Assembly (NCBI GenBank): GCA_910586535.1
Contig: CAJUHS010000002.1
Location: forward strand, 1-64,000
DNA: 64,000 bases
Origin: an uncultured Oscillospiraceae bacterium
GTDB taxonomy: Bacteria; Bacillota; Clostridia; Oscillospirales; Ruminococcaceae
Direction: 5' to 3'
Under the pieces are notes generated by a model. It saw nothing but the letters and a program-made list of their open reading frames with translations, was not told where the DNA came from and searched no databases. Shown piece by piece: positions 1-7,280 of this stretch (its first letter is position 1; every line of letters starts with the position of its first letter). Made by a program: the position numbers and the translations under genes.

Positions 1-42
1 GTTTTCCTCCCGCTTGCGGCGGAATCCTCTTGCTACATTCAT
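1..42 (-). CDS. Unknown phage protein, N-terminal fragment cut by window edge
   Basis: An ATG at 40-42 is preceded by a good GAGGAGG site, and the frame stays open to the edge of the window, giving 14 codons that begin MNVARGFRRKREEN. It follows the gene at 45-230 by two bases and so belongs to the same leftward operon. Too little is visible to assign a function. Confidence 0.5.
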   Translation of the reverse strand, partial: MNVARGFRRKREEN

Positions 43-44
43 GT

Positions 45-230
45 TCAGTCCTCCTCATTTTTAAATGTTTTATCAGCTTCAGTAAGTGCTGCGACTATCG
101 CTCTAATTGGGAGATTGTTTCTTTTACATATATGGAATACTGCTTCGGCAAGCGCGGTCATCACATCAATCGCTGTTTCATTCGTGATTTGCGATCGCAC
201 ACCCTCACCTGTAATGTGAATGTCAATCAT
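45..230 (-). CDS. Small unknown phage protein (61 aa)
   Basis: I do not recognise this protein. The ATG at 228-230 is chosen because a strong GGGAGGT site lies six bases upstream; a longer reading from 296 would run over that site. The start overlaps the end of the preceding gene by eight bases, which indicates translational coupling. The product begins MIDIHITGEG, is soluble and mixed in charge, and has no signal peptide or membrane segment. It is one of several small leftward genes transcribed from the promoter near base 1000. Confidence 0.6.
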   Translation of the reverse strand: MIDIHITGEGVRSQITNETAIDVMTALAEAVFHICKRNNLPIRAIVAALTEADKTFKNEED

Positions 231-462
231 CAATATACCTCCCCGTGATTTCCTTGAATTCTTCATAAATGCGGTCAGCGTCCTCTTCGCGGGCATATTT
301 CCGCATTATTTCATAAAGTGTCTTGGCGATGTACAAACATTCGGTGCAAACAAAGTAATCGTTATTGTTGGCAATACTGATTATGAGCTTTCCGATTTTG
401 TCCACCATATCGTCAATGCTTTCGAGAACTTCAGTAAGTTCCTTTGATTCTTCTTTACTCAT
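223..462 (-). CDS. Small acidic unknown phage protein (79 aa)
   Basis: The start MSKEESKELT is chosen because AGAGGTGAC sits five to six bases upstream of that ATG. The product is acidic and predicted mostly helical, with a hydrophobic stretch followed by two cysteines (VCTEC) in the middle. I recognise no family. It lies four bases after the gene at 467-886 and overlaps the next gene by eight bases, so it is part of a tight leftward operon. Confidence 0.6.
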   Translation of the reverse strand: MSKEESKELTEVLESIDDMVDKIGKLIISIANNNDYFVCTECLYIAKTLYEIMRKYAREEDADRIYEEFKEITGRYIDD

Positions 463-466
463 GATG

Positions 467-886
467 TCACCTCTTTTCAAAGGAAACAGATAATTTGTTT
501 CCTTTAAAATAGTTTGCTACAGCCTCCGGTATGGCTTGCTCCGATAACGAATTAAGCTGTTCGTGAACTTGACGGCGGCAATCAGCGTGGTTCTTTGCAA
601 GCGCTTTTATTTTGTCGCTATCGGAATCAGATATATAACCGAGGTTAAGCTCAATCGGCTGCGGTCTTTTAGGCTTATCAGTTCCAGAAAAGTCATTTAA
701 ATGATTTTGTGCTATTGCTTTAAGCTCTGCAAAAGTACGCTCTACCTTTTTCCTCCTATGACCTCTGCCGGCTATGTCGCCGCAAAGGAATTGACTTCCG
801 TTATCAGAAACGACCTTGTCCGGAACGCCAAAGGAATGAAGCGCGCTTCTAAGCTCTGCTTCCGTTCCCTCGAGAATAATTTTCAT
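467..886 (-). CDS. Unknown phage protein, first gene of leftward operon (139 aa)
   Basis: The ATG at 884-886 has a GCGAGGAA site upstream and is the first start after the promoter at 996-1024. The protein is rich in lysine and arginine in its central part (GHRRKKVERT), has a histidine- and alanine-rich helical second half, and ends in SFEKR. No domain is recognised. Its place, divergent from the repressor and directly under the operator-bearing promoter, is that of an early gene silenced in the lysogen; this is inference. Confidence 0.6.
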   Translation of the reverse strand: MKIILEGTEAELRSALHSFGVPDKVVSDNGSQFLCGDIAGRGHRRKKVERTFAELKAIAQNHLNDFSGTDKPKRPQPIELNLGYISDSDSDKIKALAKNHADCRRQVHEQLNSLSEQAIPEAVANYFKGNKLSVSFEKR

Positions 887-995
887 AAATTTTCCTCGCT
901 TTCTATTGTTTTTTCAAGTTTCCTGTGATACAATTGGCTTGTACCGTTGTGGTGAACCAAGGGATTATTGCGCCTATTTGATTCACCATGTGAAA

Positions 996-1024
996 ATTAT
1001 ACCGCTATTTAGTTCAAAAGTCAA
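996..1024 (-). promoter_or_regulatory. Leftward early phage promoter
   Basis: Read on the minus strand, TTGACT (1019-1024) and TATAAT (996-1001) are separated by exactly 17 bases. The promoter points at the genes at 886 and below. One operator-like repeat lies inside the spacer. Confidence 0.75.
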
Positions 1025-1047
1025 TATAAATACCGCTAAAAAGTTCC
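1000..1047. promoter_or_regulatory. Repressor operator pair (direct repeats)
   Basis: Two copies of a sequence that reads GAACTwwwTAGCGGTA on the minus strand occur at about 1000-1015 and 1031-1047. One lies between the -35 and -10 boxes of the leftward promoter, the other just upstream of it. That is where operators for the adjacent S24 repressor would be expected. Binding is inferred from position. Confidence 0.55.
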
Positions 1048-1069
1048 ACAATATTGAGAGGTGTTTTTT

Positions 1070-1783
1070 GTGAAATTATCACAAGTTTTAAATGGTTTAA
1101 TGGCTGAAACAAATGTCTCTGCCTATAAAATAAGCAAAGAGACAGGAATTTCAGACAGGCTGATTGGGTACTGGAAAAAGGGAGAAAAAATGCCCAGCGC
1201 AGAAAATCTCTTGACTATCGCTAATTATTTCGGTATATCTGTTGATTACCTTCTCACAGGAGAAGATAAAATTAAGCCTATAGCAAATGATGAGCTTGAA
1301 TTGCTTACATACTATAAGGAATTGCCGGAGCGGGAACAAATGAAGCTAATCGGTCGTGCTTCGGCGTTGGCGGAGGTGTATAAAGAGCAGGTCGAAGAAC
1401 TAAAGCCGCCTATAATTTCAATAAACTGTTCTCAAAACCGCGTGTCGGCAGGAATAGGCGAGGAGCTTTTTGACTATGAGCAATGGGACACTGTTGATGT
1501 GATCGAAACGCCGGTAAGCCGCAAAGCTGACTTTATGCTAATTGTTGACGGCGAAAGTATGTCACCAAAATTTCATGACGGAGATCATGTCCTCGTTCGT
1601 CAGCAGCCTGCCGTAGAATTAGGACAAATAGGTATTTTTTATGTTGACGGTAAGGGTTATATAAAGAAATACGACGGAGATTACTTGATTTCGCTCAATC
1701 CTGATTATGATGACATTTACATAGTAGATAAGGAGTCTCGATGCTTCGGATTAGTTCTTGGAATAGCAGAATTGGCAGAGTAA
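1070..1783 (+). CDS. XRE/S24 phage repressor (LexA/CI-like)
   Basis: This is a transcriptional repressor that keeps the prophage silent. Residues 1-65 form a helix-turn-helix of the XRE type (the segment SAYKISKETGIS is the first helix pair). The C-terminal half is an S24 self-cleaving peptidase domain: Ala-Gly cleavage site in RVSAGIGE, catalytic Ser in GESMSP and catalytic Lys in GYIKKY. RecA-stimulated self-cleavage after DNA damage is the family's known behaviour. The GTG at 1070 is preferred because GAGAGGTG lies six bases before it; a GTG at 1061 overlaps that site. The gene is divergent from the early genes and shares the operator region with them. Confidence 0.9.
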   Translation: MKLSQVLNGLMAETNVSAYKISKETGISDRLIGYWKKGEKMPSAENLLTIANYFGISVDYLLTGEDKIKPIANDELELLTYYKELPEREQMKLIGRASALAEVYKEQVEELKPPIISINCSQNRVSAGIGEELFDYEQWDTVDVIETPVSRKADFMLIVDGESMSPKFHDGDHVLVRQQPAVELGQIGIFYVDGKGYIKKYDGDYLISLNPDYDDIYIVDKESRCFGLVLGIAELAE

Positions 1784-1787
1784 AAAT

Positions 1788-1845
1788 AGGGGGTGGGAAC
1801 TGGTTCCCACCCCCTTGAATTTTAGTTCCCAGTTCCCACCCCCTT
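1788..1845. repeat. Inverted and direct repeats of GTTCCCACCCCCTT
   Basis: A 13-base perfect inverted repeat (1788-1800 with 1803-1815) lies just after the repressor stop. A further direct copy of its right arm is at 1832-1845. The stem is strong but is not followed by a T run, so it is not a standard intrinsic terminator. Confidence 0.7.
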
Positions 1846-1941
1846 AATTTCCAATTTTAAAAGCACAAAATTACCGTTATTTTATTTTGGTTTTAATACC
1901 GTTTTAATTGTAAAACAACGCAAACAAGCCATTTGAACGGC

Positions 1942-1965
1942 ATAGCGTTTTTATTAAAACGCTAT
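1942..1965. repeat. Perfect 10-bp hairpin
   Basis: ATAGCGTTTT and AAAACGCTAT form a perfect 10-base stem around a TATT loop. It is the second of three hairpins between the convergent repressor and PAPS-reductase-like genes, and may add to termination on either strand. Confidence 0.55.
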
Positions 1966-1983
1966 TTTAACGCCAAAATCAAT

Positions 1984-2040
1984 AAAAAGGCATTTCCAGT
2001 TGATTCTTAAAAAATCAACTGAAAATGCCTTTATTTTTTT
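1984..2040. terminator. Bidirectional terminator between convergent phage genes
   Basis: Arms at 1986-2005 and 2013-2032 pair over 19 of 20 positions around a short loop. The right arm is followed by ATTTTTTT on the plus strand, and the left arm by a TTTTTATT run on the minus strand. It can stop both the repressor transcript and the opposing operon. A truncated copy of this sequence recurs at 3951-3990. Confidence 0.8.
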
Positions 2041-2142
2041 GACACCATATTTTTCCACCGTCATGAAGCGTCAAGGTTAAAAACGCCTATTCTGCGCCAT
2101 TTTCCACCTTTTCAAACCTATTTCAAGGGTTGTCAAGGTTTT

Positions 2143-2325
2143 TCAAGTTTTTTGCATTTTGCGCGTCAAGCAACACATATTCCAACGAAATTTGGTATCG
2201 TTTGGTATTAAAATACCTTTATCTTCAAGTGCAAAACGCTTGTCAAAGTCGTGAACGGTTCTGCCGTCAGCTTTGAAAGTTACGGGACTGTCATTGTTCC
2301 ATTTTAAAAGCAATTCCCACAATCG
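2143..2325 (-). pseudogene. Out-of-frame C-terminal part of PAPS-reductase-like protein
   Basis: Reading the minus strand one frame over from the gene at 2304-3056 restores the expected end of this phage family: LWELLLKWNNDSPVTFKADG, then GRTVHDFDKRF and a stop at 2143. The shift occurs at about 2321-2326, where a CCC GA(a) TTG TGG reading seems to have lost one base. It is either a real inactivating mutation or a sequencing error. Confidence 0.75.
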
Positions 2326-3056
2326 GGATAATTTTTTCGCAAAAGTCTAAGCTGTTCTACAGGTTGATTAGGACAGAACCAACAGCCGCCGCGCTTTGTA
2401 TTTTCGTAGATCGGGCTTAACAAATCGTTTTGTTTGCACCAATCATAACACTTTGACTCCGTCCATTCTGCCATTACAAGCGGCGAAATTTTTGTATCGC
2501 TAAGAGTTTTAAATCGCTTTGGCTCATCATAGGCAATGCCGATATAAGAAATGCAATTTTTTGGTGCTTTGCGTATTGGGGAAACTTTTAACGCTCTTTG
2601 CAATTCGCAAGCACCTATCATTGGAAAGCCGATTATTTCGCCGACACGATTCCCTCGTTGCCGTTTGGAATAAAATATATCATTTGCTGTTTTTAACGCC
2701 GATAATTTCAACTTTTGGCACCATTGCCCCTGTTGCATCGGAAAACCTTTTATACTCCCCGCATACTTCCCTGAATTCAGCACGTGATAAAATCCGTCTT
2801 CAAAAGTAATTTTGTCACCCTTGATACCGTCAATATTTGTGCTGCATACGTGTTCAACAGTTATTCCGTATCTTTCCTTAATGATTTTATCAGCTTTTGT
2901 CTTAAATTCGACCATTGGCGGCAAGTCGGCAGGAATTGTATCAGTTGCCCATATCTCGGCGTGAATTATTCTGTCAAGCGGTAAACCAAGTTTTTCGATT
3001 GCTCCAAGACAAGCAAGGCTGTCCTTGCCGTAGCTTAGTGATAATATGTGTTCCAT
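2304..3056 (-). CDS. PAPS-reductase-family phage protein, frameshifted near its end
   Basis: This is a PP-loop ATP-pyrophosphatase fold protein of the kind often annotated phosphoadenosine phosphosulfate reductase in phages. The N-terminal loop SYGKDS is the nucleotide-binding motif, and a late RGGCWFCPNQ segment is the conserved cysteine motif. The substrate in phages is not known; nucleotide or tRNA thiolation-type chemistry and sulfur metabolism have been proposed for relatives. The ATG at 3056 has GAGGAGG about ten bases upstream. The frame ends early at DCGNCF, while the family C-terminus continues in another frame down to 2143, so the gene appears frameshifted. Confidence 0.8.
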   Translation of the reverse strand: MEHILSLSYGKDSLACLGAIEKLGLPLDRIIHAEIWATDTIPADLPPMVEFKTKADKIIKERYGITVEHVCSTNIDGIKGDKITFEDGFYHVLNSGKYAGSIKGFPMQQGQWCQKLKLSALKTANDIFYSKRQRGNRVGEIIGFPMIGACELQRALKVSPIRKAPKNCISYIGIAYDEPKRFKTLSDTKISPLVMAEWTESKCYDWCKQNDLLSPIYENTKRGGCWFCPNQPVEQLRLLRKNYPDCGNCF

Positions 3057-3202
3057 AATATTTTTTCCTCCTCAAAATAGGGTAATTAATTCCCCTGCTG
3101 TCCTTTTTGTAAATTTCGCCTTTGTATACGCTCCGGTCGCGCTGTGTGTCATTGCTATGTTTCGTCATTCTGCACAATAAACGAGCTGACATCTTTATGC
3201 AT

Positions 3203-3517
3203 TCAGCCTTTACAATTGTGACAAGCTAAAAAGCCAGTTTGCTCATAGCTTTTGCATTCATATATACAATCAAGGAAACTAATTCCAAAAGCAAAATAAT
3301 TTTCAGCAAGTCCACAAAAGTCAGACAAAACATATGTGATACAGTAAAGATAACCGTTTATTTTATGTTCAATCGGGAATCCAAGAGAATCGACAGCAAC
3401 AAAATGAACTAAATCGCTAACTTGAAAATTACGGTCGTTCAAACGCACTTCAAATGTTTTAGCACCGTAACATACAAAATCGCAGTACTTTTGTTTCAGC
3501 TTCAATTCATGTAACAT
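3203..3517 (-). CDS. DUF3850 (ASCH/PUA-like) phage protein
   Basis: The start MLHELKLKQKYCDFV and the phrase GAKTFEVRLNDRNFQVSD match the DUF3850 family, whose members have an ASCH-like, PUA-related fold thought to bind RNA or nucleotides. The family usually covers 80-110 residues, which fits 104. The ATG at 3517 is preceded by GGAGG at a good distance. The C-terminus has a short CHNCKG pair of cysteines. It lies between the membrane peptide and the PAPS-reductase-like gene in the same leftward unit. Confidence 0.75.
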   Translation of the reverse strand: MLHELKLKQKYCDFVCYGAKTFEVRLNDRNFQVSDLVHFVAVDSLGFPIEHKINGYLYCITYVLSDFCGLAENYFAFGISFLDCIYECKSYEQTGFLACHNCKG

Positions 3518-3532
3518 CTTTAAAGCCTCCAG

Positions 3533-3652
3533 TTAATATCTTGTTTTATCGGTTAAATATTTTAAAAATCTTGCTAAAAACAAAACGATAAAAACAGAAA
3601 TAGGGGTAAGTATAATAAGAGCAACTAACCTTGCTATGAAATCAATAATCAT
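3533..3652 (-). CDS. 39-residue single-helix membrane peptide
   Basis: An ATG at 3650-3652 is preceded by AGAGAGG eight bases upstream, and the frame runs 39 codons to TAA at 3533. The product begins MIIDFIARLVALII and has one strongly hydrophobic stretch over residues 6-30, with basic residues after it. Its start overlaps the stop of the upstream fragment and its end is 15 bases from the DUF3850 start, as expected in a phage operon. Function unknown. Confidence 0.55.
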   Translation of the reverse strand: MIIDFIARLVALIILTPISVFIVLFLARFLKYLTDKTRY

Positions 3653-3827
3653 TTTCAAAACCTCTCTTATTATCATATTCCAGATACAACATAATGGACT
3701 TTTCAACAGCAGTCTTTAAATAGTCCTTTGTGAACTGCGGAAACTTCCTGCCGTACTTCTCATGAAGATGACTAACCGTTGTTGATGTTCTGTGTCCCTT
3801 TATGAAGTTACTAACGGCTGTAGCTGA
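3642..3827 (-). pseudogene. C-terminal fragment of an unknown phage gene
   Basis: An open minus-strand frame of about 61 codons (SATAVSNFIKGHRTSTT onward, ending in GFENDY) has no start codon or ribosome binding site. It is cut off at 3828-3830, exactly where the plus-strand repressor-like fragment begins. The basic, helical composition suggests DNA binding, but I do not recognise the family. It ends overlapping the membrane-peptide start. Confidence 0.55.
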
Positions 3828-3829
3828 CT

Positions 3830-3949
3830 ATTGACGGCGAAAGTATGTCGCCAAAATTTCATGATAGTGATCACGTCCTAATTCGCCAGCATCCAACTGT
3901 AGAGTTGGGACAAATAGGAATTTTTTATGTAAACGGGAAGGGATACATA
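3830..3949 (+). pseudogene. Partial second copy of S24 repressor domain
   Basis: The bases match the repressor at about 1549-1668 at most positions. The translation runs IDGESMSPKFHDSDHVLIRQ, then GQIGIFYVNGKGYI, so the catalytic Ser is present and the Lys region is cut. No helix-turn-helix and no start precede it. The copy then jumps straight into a second copy of the terminator region (3951-4020), skipping about 330 bases present in the first copy. Confidence 0.85.
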
Positions 3950-4020
3950 TTGATTTCTAAAAAATCAACCGAAAATGCCTTTATTTTTTTGACACTATAT
4001 TTTCCACTGTCATGAACCGT

Positions 4021-4202
4021 TCCGCCGAAGAAAAATGATCCGAACCCTTGGTTTTGAGATTTTTGGCTTTACAAAGAACGCTTTTTTAATAATATCAAGG
4101 CTTTTCGCAGGGTGCCTCGCCCTTCCTTGCTTTTGTCTAAATGATACATTTTCTTTGTGTTTTCAGATATGCTCTAGCGCAAATGGGATATTATTGTATA
4201 TC
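4021..4202. other. Prophage-chromosome junction region, no gene seen
   Basis: No start with a ribosome binding site or recognisable protein is visible on either strand. The stretch separates the duplicated phage sequence from the chromosomal gene ending at 4203 and may contain the attachment-site scar. Confidence 0.4.
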
Positions 4203-5450
4203 TCAAACAAAAACGTAATCCCAAATTTCAGAAAGCTTTTCATTTGATAAAGCAAAACTAAGCTCTTCAATATTCTTAAAGTATATAATCTGAGCCCTAA
4301 GTTCAAGTATATCATCAGCTAAAGTCTCATCAATACCGGGAAGCTGCATCAAATCATCTTTATTACAGGTATTTATATTAACTTTATAAGTATTATACGA
4401 CGTTTCACTTTGTGTTAATGATTGAGTACTGCTAAATTCTGATTCGTATGTTGTAGTATACGAAACGACATATACATATGAACGTATGGATTCAAGTTTG
4501 TTTTTGCCTATTCCACTTATATTAAGCAGATCATCAACTGTTGTGAAGCCTATATTCCTTGCATATTCAACGATTTTATTAGCTGTAGATTCACCTATCC
4601 CTTTTATATAAGTCAAATCTTTGACACTTGCTGAATTAAGCTCTATTGGAAAGTTCGGATAATATTCTGATTCAGTTATATCAAATACATTAAAATTTTC
4701 AGGGTATGAATACTGAACTTCATAATTATCTGTTTCAAATTCTTTGTCAATGTCAGTAACAAATTCCTCTGTTTCCATGATAAAGTCTTCTGTTGTGGCT
4801 TCAGTTCCTACGACAGTTATCATTGTTTCATTATTGTACTGCGGAACAGTTGTGACAATAACAGTGCTGTCTTCGTCATTATATATATTAAATTCCGGAG
4901 TATACGGCAAGGTTTCCGGAAGCAATTCATGATCAATATAAAGGTATCCTTTTAGCGCTGCAAGCTTCTTTTCTCCAATTCCGTCAATATTCAACAACTC
5001 ATCCATTGAATAAAAATAACCGTTTATGCCTCGGTAATCAACTATTTTATTTGCGGTTATTTCTCCTATGCCTCGTACCATCATTAGTTCTTCAGCATTT
5101 GCAAAATTAATATCCAAAGGAAAAGAAACCGTAACACGCGTGTATTCGGAAGTCAGTGAATCTGTTACCAATACCGTTTCGGTAAATTCAGTTTCTGTAT
5201 TTCCCAAATTATATGAATCATCTGCGTTGTCATCTTCCCAAATATCAGTATCTAAATTCCCTTTTGTCGTATATCCGTAGCCTTCAAGTTGTTCTTTAGA
5301 TAATGTATATATAACGACAGGCTTGTCATCGTATTTTTCAAAAATATTAGGAAAAATAAAAAATCCAAAGATTATGCTCGCGGCAATAAGGAAAAAGAAG
5401 ATTGTTACCTTTTTATCATCATCATTATTATTCGGTTCTTTATTTTCCAC
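4203..5450 (-). CDS. Membrane-anchored protein with three ComEA-like HhH units
   Basis: After a short polar N-terminus, a transmembrane helix spans residues 16-36, followed by an acidic, Ser/Thr-rich extracytoplasmic region carrying three helix-hairpin-helix units at about 113-172, 269-327 and 356-415. The first two have twin GIG hairpins (GIGEITANKI, GIGEKKLAAL; GIGESTANKI, GIGKNKLESI); the third starts NINTCNKDDL and is weaker. ComEA binds incoming DNA during transformation and has one such unit, so surface DNA binding is the likely role. GTG at 5450 is chosen because AAAGGACG lies just upstream. The usual SLBB domain is absent. Confidence 0.8.
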   Translation of the reverse strand: MENKEPNNNDDDKKVTIFFFLIAASIIFGFFIFPNIFEKYDDKPVVIYTLSKEQLEGYGYTTKGNLDTDIWEDDNADDSYNLGNTETEFTETVLVTDSLTSEYTRVTVSFPLDINFANAEELMMVRGIGEITANKIVDYRGINGYFYSMDELLNIDGIGEKKLAALKGYLYIDHELLPETLPYTPEFNIYNDEDSTVIVTTVPQYNNETMITVVGTEATTEDFIMETEEFVTDIDKEFETDNYEVQYSYPENFNVFDITESEYYPNFPIELNSASVKDLTYIKGIGESTANKIVEYARNIGFTTVDDLLNISGIGKNKLESIRSYVYVVSYTTTYESEFSSTQSLTQSETSYNTYKVNINTCNKDDLMQLPGIDETLADDILELRAQIIYFKNIEELSFALSNEKLSEIWDYVFV

Positions 5451-5543
5451 TAAGATCCGTCCTTTATGATATAATAAAAAATTAAAGTATATGCAAATTG
5501 TGTATTCAAAATACGCGTGCATATTTTGACAATAATTTTAATA

Positions 5544-5572
5544 ATTATATCATATTTTGATTAACGTGTAAA
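5544..5572 (-). promoter_or_regulatory. Promoter for the HhH protein
   Basis: On the minus strand TTTACA (5567-5572) and TATAAT (5544-5549) are 17 bases apart, about 95 bases before the GTG start. Confidence 0.65.
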
Positions 5573-5598
5573 CGATAAATTCCAAAACCGTGTTTTGG

Positions 5599-7215
5599 TT
5601 AATCAAAATATTTTGCTTCTCCAAACCAAACTGTTGATGAAACGGGATAGTAGAATATATCAATGGACCTTTCATTGTATAAAAGATATTCGTTTTCATA
5701 ACATATCGGAATAAAAATATAATCTATGATTATTTCACTTTCAGCGTTGTTTATTCGCTCTATCCCCTCGGAAAGACTTGCCGCTGTTTTTAAATTGTTA
5801 ATATCAAGAGCAAGCTTCGCGTTTCCGGTAAAAAGATTGTTTCCGCAGAACTTTCCTAGAAAATCCTGAGGAGAATTTTTGTCAGCTCTTATTTCCACTA
5901 ATGCAATTGAAAAGCTCCCGCTGTTTATCTTGGAATCATATTCGGTTTTGGAGACCGTTTCAACTCCGCAGTTAAACAGTAGTTCGCTGCGCCATTTGTC
6001 AGTAATATCATAAATTGCTTCCGGAGCGGAAAATTCCTCCGATACCGTTATTTTTATACCGTCAACCGATCCAATATCGGAAGACCGCATTGCGTTTTCC
6101 CATAACTGCGCCGAGTTAGTGTCATATACTGAAAGCACGCGGTCAGGTGACATATCTCTATAGCTTTTTCCCTGAACGGTTATACATTCGGGAATTATTC
6201 CGTATGCAGCAGTATATTGCTCAGAAAGCAAATGTGAGTAAGAGTCTCTGTTTATCGACTTTGCAAGAGCTTCACGCAGACTTTTGTTTTTAAAATATTC
6301 ATTTTTTGTATTTATAAGCAAACCTACAGTTTTGACGCTTTTCCCTATATTATTGTTTTCCTTAAAAAGTTTTTCATTATACTTTTCTGTGATAAAGCAA
6401 TCTGTGTTTCCTAAGGAAAAGCTTTCTTCATCAACAGAACTGTCCCCTGTTATGAAGAAATTGATGCTGTAAGGAAAAACATAATCCGTTTCCGAGTAAG
6501 ATATGTTTCTTCTCATTATTAAATAATTGTTATCCCAATACGGATCATAGTTCCATTCTTTAAGATAAAACGCTCCGTTGGAAGCGCACGCGTCTGCCGC
6601 CATTCCGTATTTTCCGTTGGTAAATTCAAAAAATGAACGGCAGCACGGCATTGCAGACGTTTCAGTAAGCAATCCGAGAAAATTATAGTACGGATATTCC
6701 AGCTTGAATTCAACGGTATTTTCATCTACGGCCCTTACACCAAGCTCGTTTATAGATTTTGTTCCGTTCAGAACTGCAGAACTGTTTTTTATGCACAAAA
6801 AGTCACTGCTGTATGGAGACTCTGTTTTTGCGTCAAAAATACGCTGAAAAGCAAATACAAAATCATCTGCCGTAACCGGTGCGGAAAAATCCTCTGCAAG
6901 GCTTTCCCACATACGGCTTTGTTTAAGATAAAACGTATATGTCAACCCGTCCTCGGACATTGCAAAGCTTTCCGCCGCCGCGGGAACGATAGCTCCCGAA
7001 GCGTCGGTTTTCATAAGTCCTTCCATCATATTTGTTATTACCATGATAGACTCGCTGTCAACCGCCATTTGCGGATCGAGGTTCTGAGGATTATTTTCTA
7101 TATTCATTTTAAAAATATGACCTGAACCATCGTCCTCCTTGCATGAAGTAAGAAAAGATGTTACAAACAAAAATAAAAAAAGAAACGCTATATTACGAAT
7201 ACGAATACTTTTCAA
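5599..7215 (-). CDS. Oligopeptide-type ABC transporter substrate-binding lipoprotein
   Basis: This belongs to the DppA/OppA family (SBP_bac_5), which captures peptides or other solutes outside the membrane. An N-terminal hydrophobic helix ends in the lipobox LTSC, so the mature protein is anchored through that cysteine. Family phrases include NIENNPQNLDPQMAVDS near the N-terminus and VTADDFVFAFQRIFD. At about 538 residues the length is normal. TTG at 7215 is preferred because AAAGGGAG lies six bases before it; the ATG at 7242 has no ribosome binding site. No permease or ATPase gene is adjacent, so it is an orphan binding protein. Confidence 0.85.
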   Translation of the reverse strand: MKSIRIRNIAFLFLFLFVTSFLTSCKEDDGSGHIFKMNIENNPQNLDPQMAVDSESIMVITNMMEGLMKTDASGAIVPAAAESFAMSEDGLTYTFYLKQSRMWESLAEDFSAPVTADDFVFAFQRIFDAKTESPYSSDFLCIKNSSAVLNGTKSINELGVRAVDENTVEFKLEYPYYNFLGLLTETSAMPCCRSFFEFTNGKYGMAADACASNGAFYLKEWNYDPYWDNNYLIMRRNISYSETDYVFPYSINFFITGDSSVDEESFSLGNTDCFITEKYNEKLFKENNNIGKSVKTVGLLINTKNEYFKNKSLREALAKSINRDSYSHLLSEQYTAAYGIIPECITVQGKSYRDMSPDRVLSVYDTNSAQLWENAMRSSDIGSVDGIKITVSEEFSAPEAIYDITDKWRSELLFNCGVETVSKTEYDSKINSGSFSIALVEIRADKNSPQDFLGKFCGNNLFTGNAKLALDINNLKTAASLSEGIERINNAESEIIIDYIFIPICYENEYLLYNERSIDIFYYPVSSTVWFGEAKYFD

Positions 7216-7248
7216 AGCAATGCTCCCTTTAAATTTTTTCATATTCTA

Positions 7249-7277
7249 AATATAGCATTTTTTAACGTTAATTTCAA
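7249..7277 (-). promoter_or_regulatory. Promoter for the substrate-binding protein
   Basis: On the minus strand TTGAAA (7272-7277) and TATATT (7249-7254) are 17 bases apart, ending 34 bases before the TTG start. Confidence 0.6.
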
Positions 7278-7280
7278 GAG

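Larger units (their letters stand above)
1..4020. mobile_element. Degraded prophage remnant (lysogeny/early region)
   Basis: The stretch combines a LexA/CI-like repressor, a divergently transcribed set of small unknown genes, a DUF3850 gene, a PAPS-reductase-like gene and a one-helix membrane peptide, which is typical of the early region of Clostridia siphophages. No intact integrase, terminase or structural gene is seen, so it is a remnant or the edge of a larger element that continues to the left of base 1. One gene carries a frameshift, and a partial second copy of the repressor lies at 3830-3949. The right boundary, near 4020, is inferred from the end of the duplicated sequence; no attachment repeat was identified. 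Confidence 0.7.

Noticed and set aside
2974..3192. 72-codon minus-strand frame between the DUF3850 and PAPS-reductase-like genes
   Set aside because: It runs over the PAPS gene's GAGGAGG site and 80 bases into that gene in another frame, and has only a weak, distant AAAGG before its start.
4050..4075. GGTTCGGATC on the minus strand, resembling a tRNA T-arm (attB remnant)
   Set aside because: The conserved A58 position is not met and no acceptor or anticodon arm can be folded around it.
4035..4247. 70-codon plus-strand frame at the prophage edge
   Set aside because: No ribosome binding site, odd low-complexity hydrophobic composition, and overlap with the end of the HhH gene.
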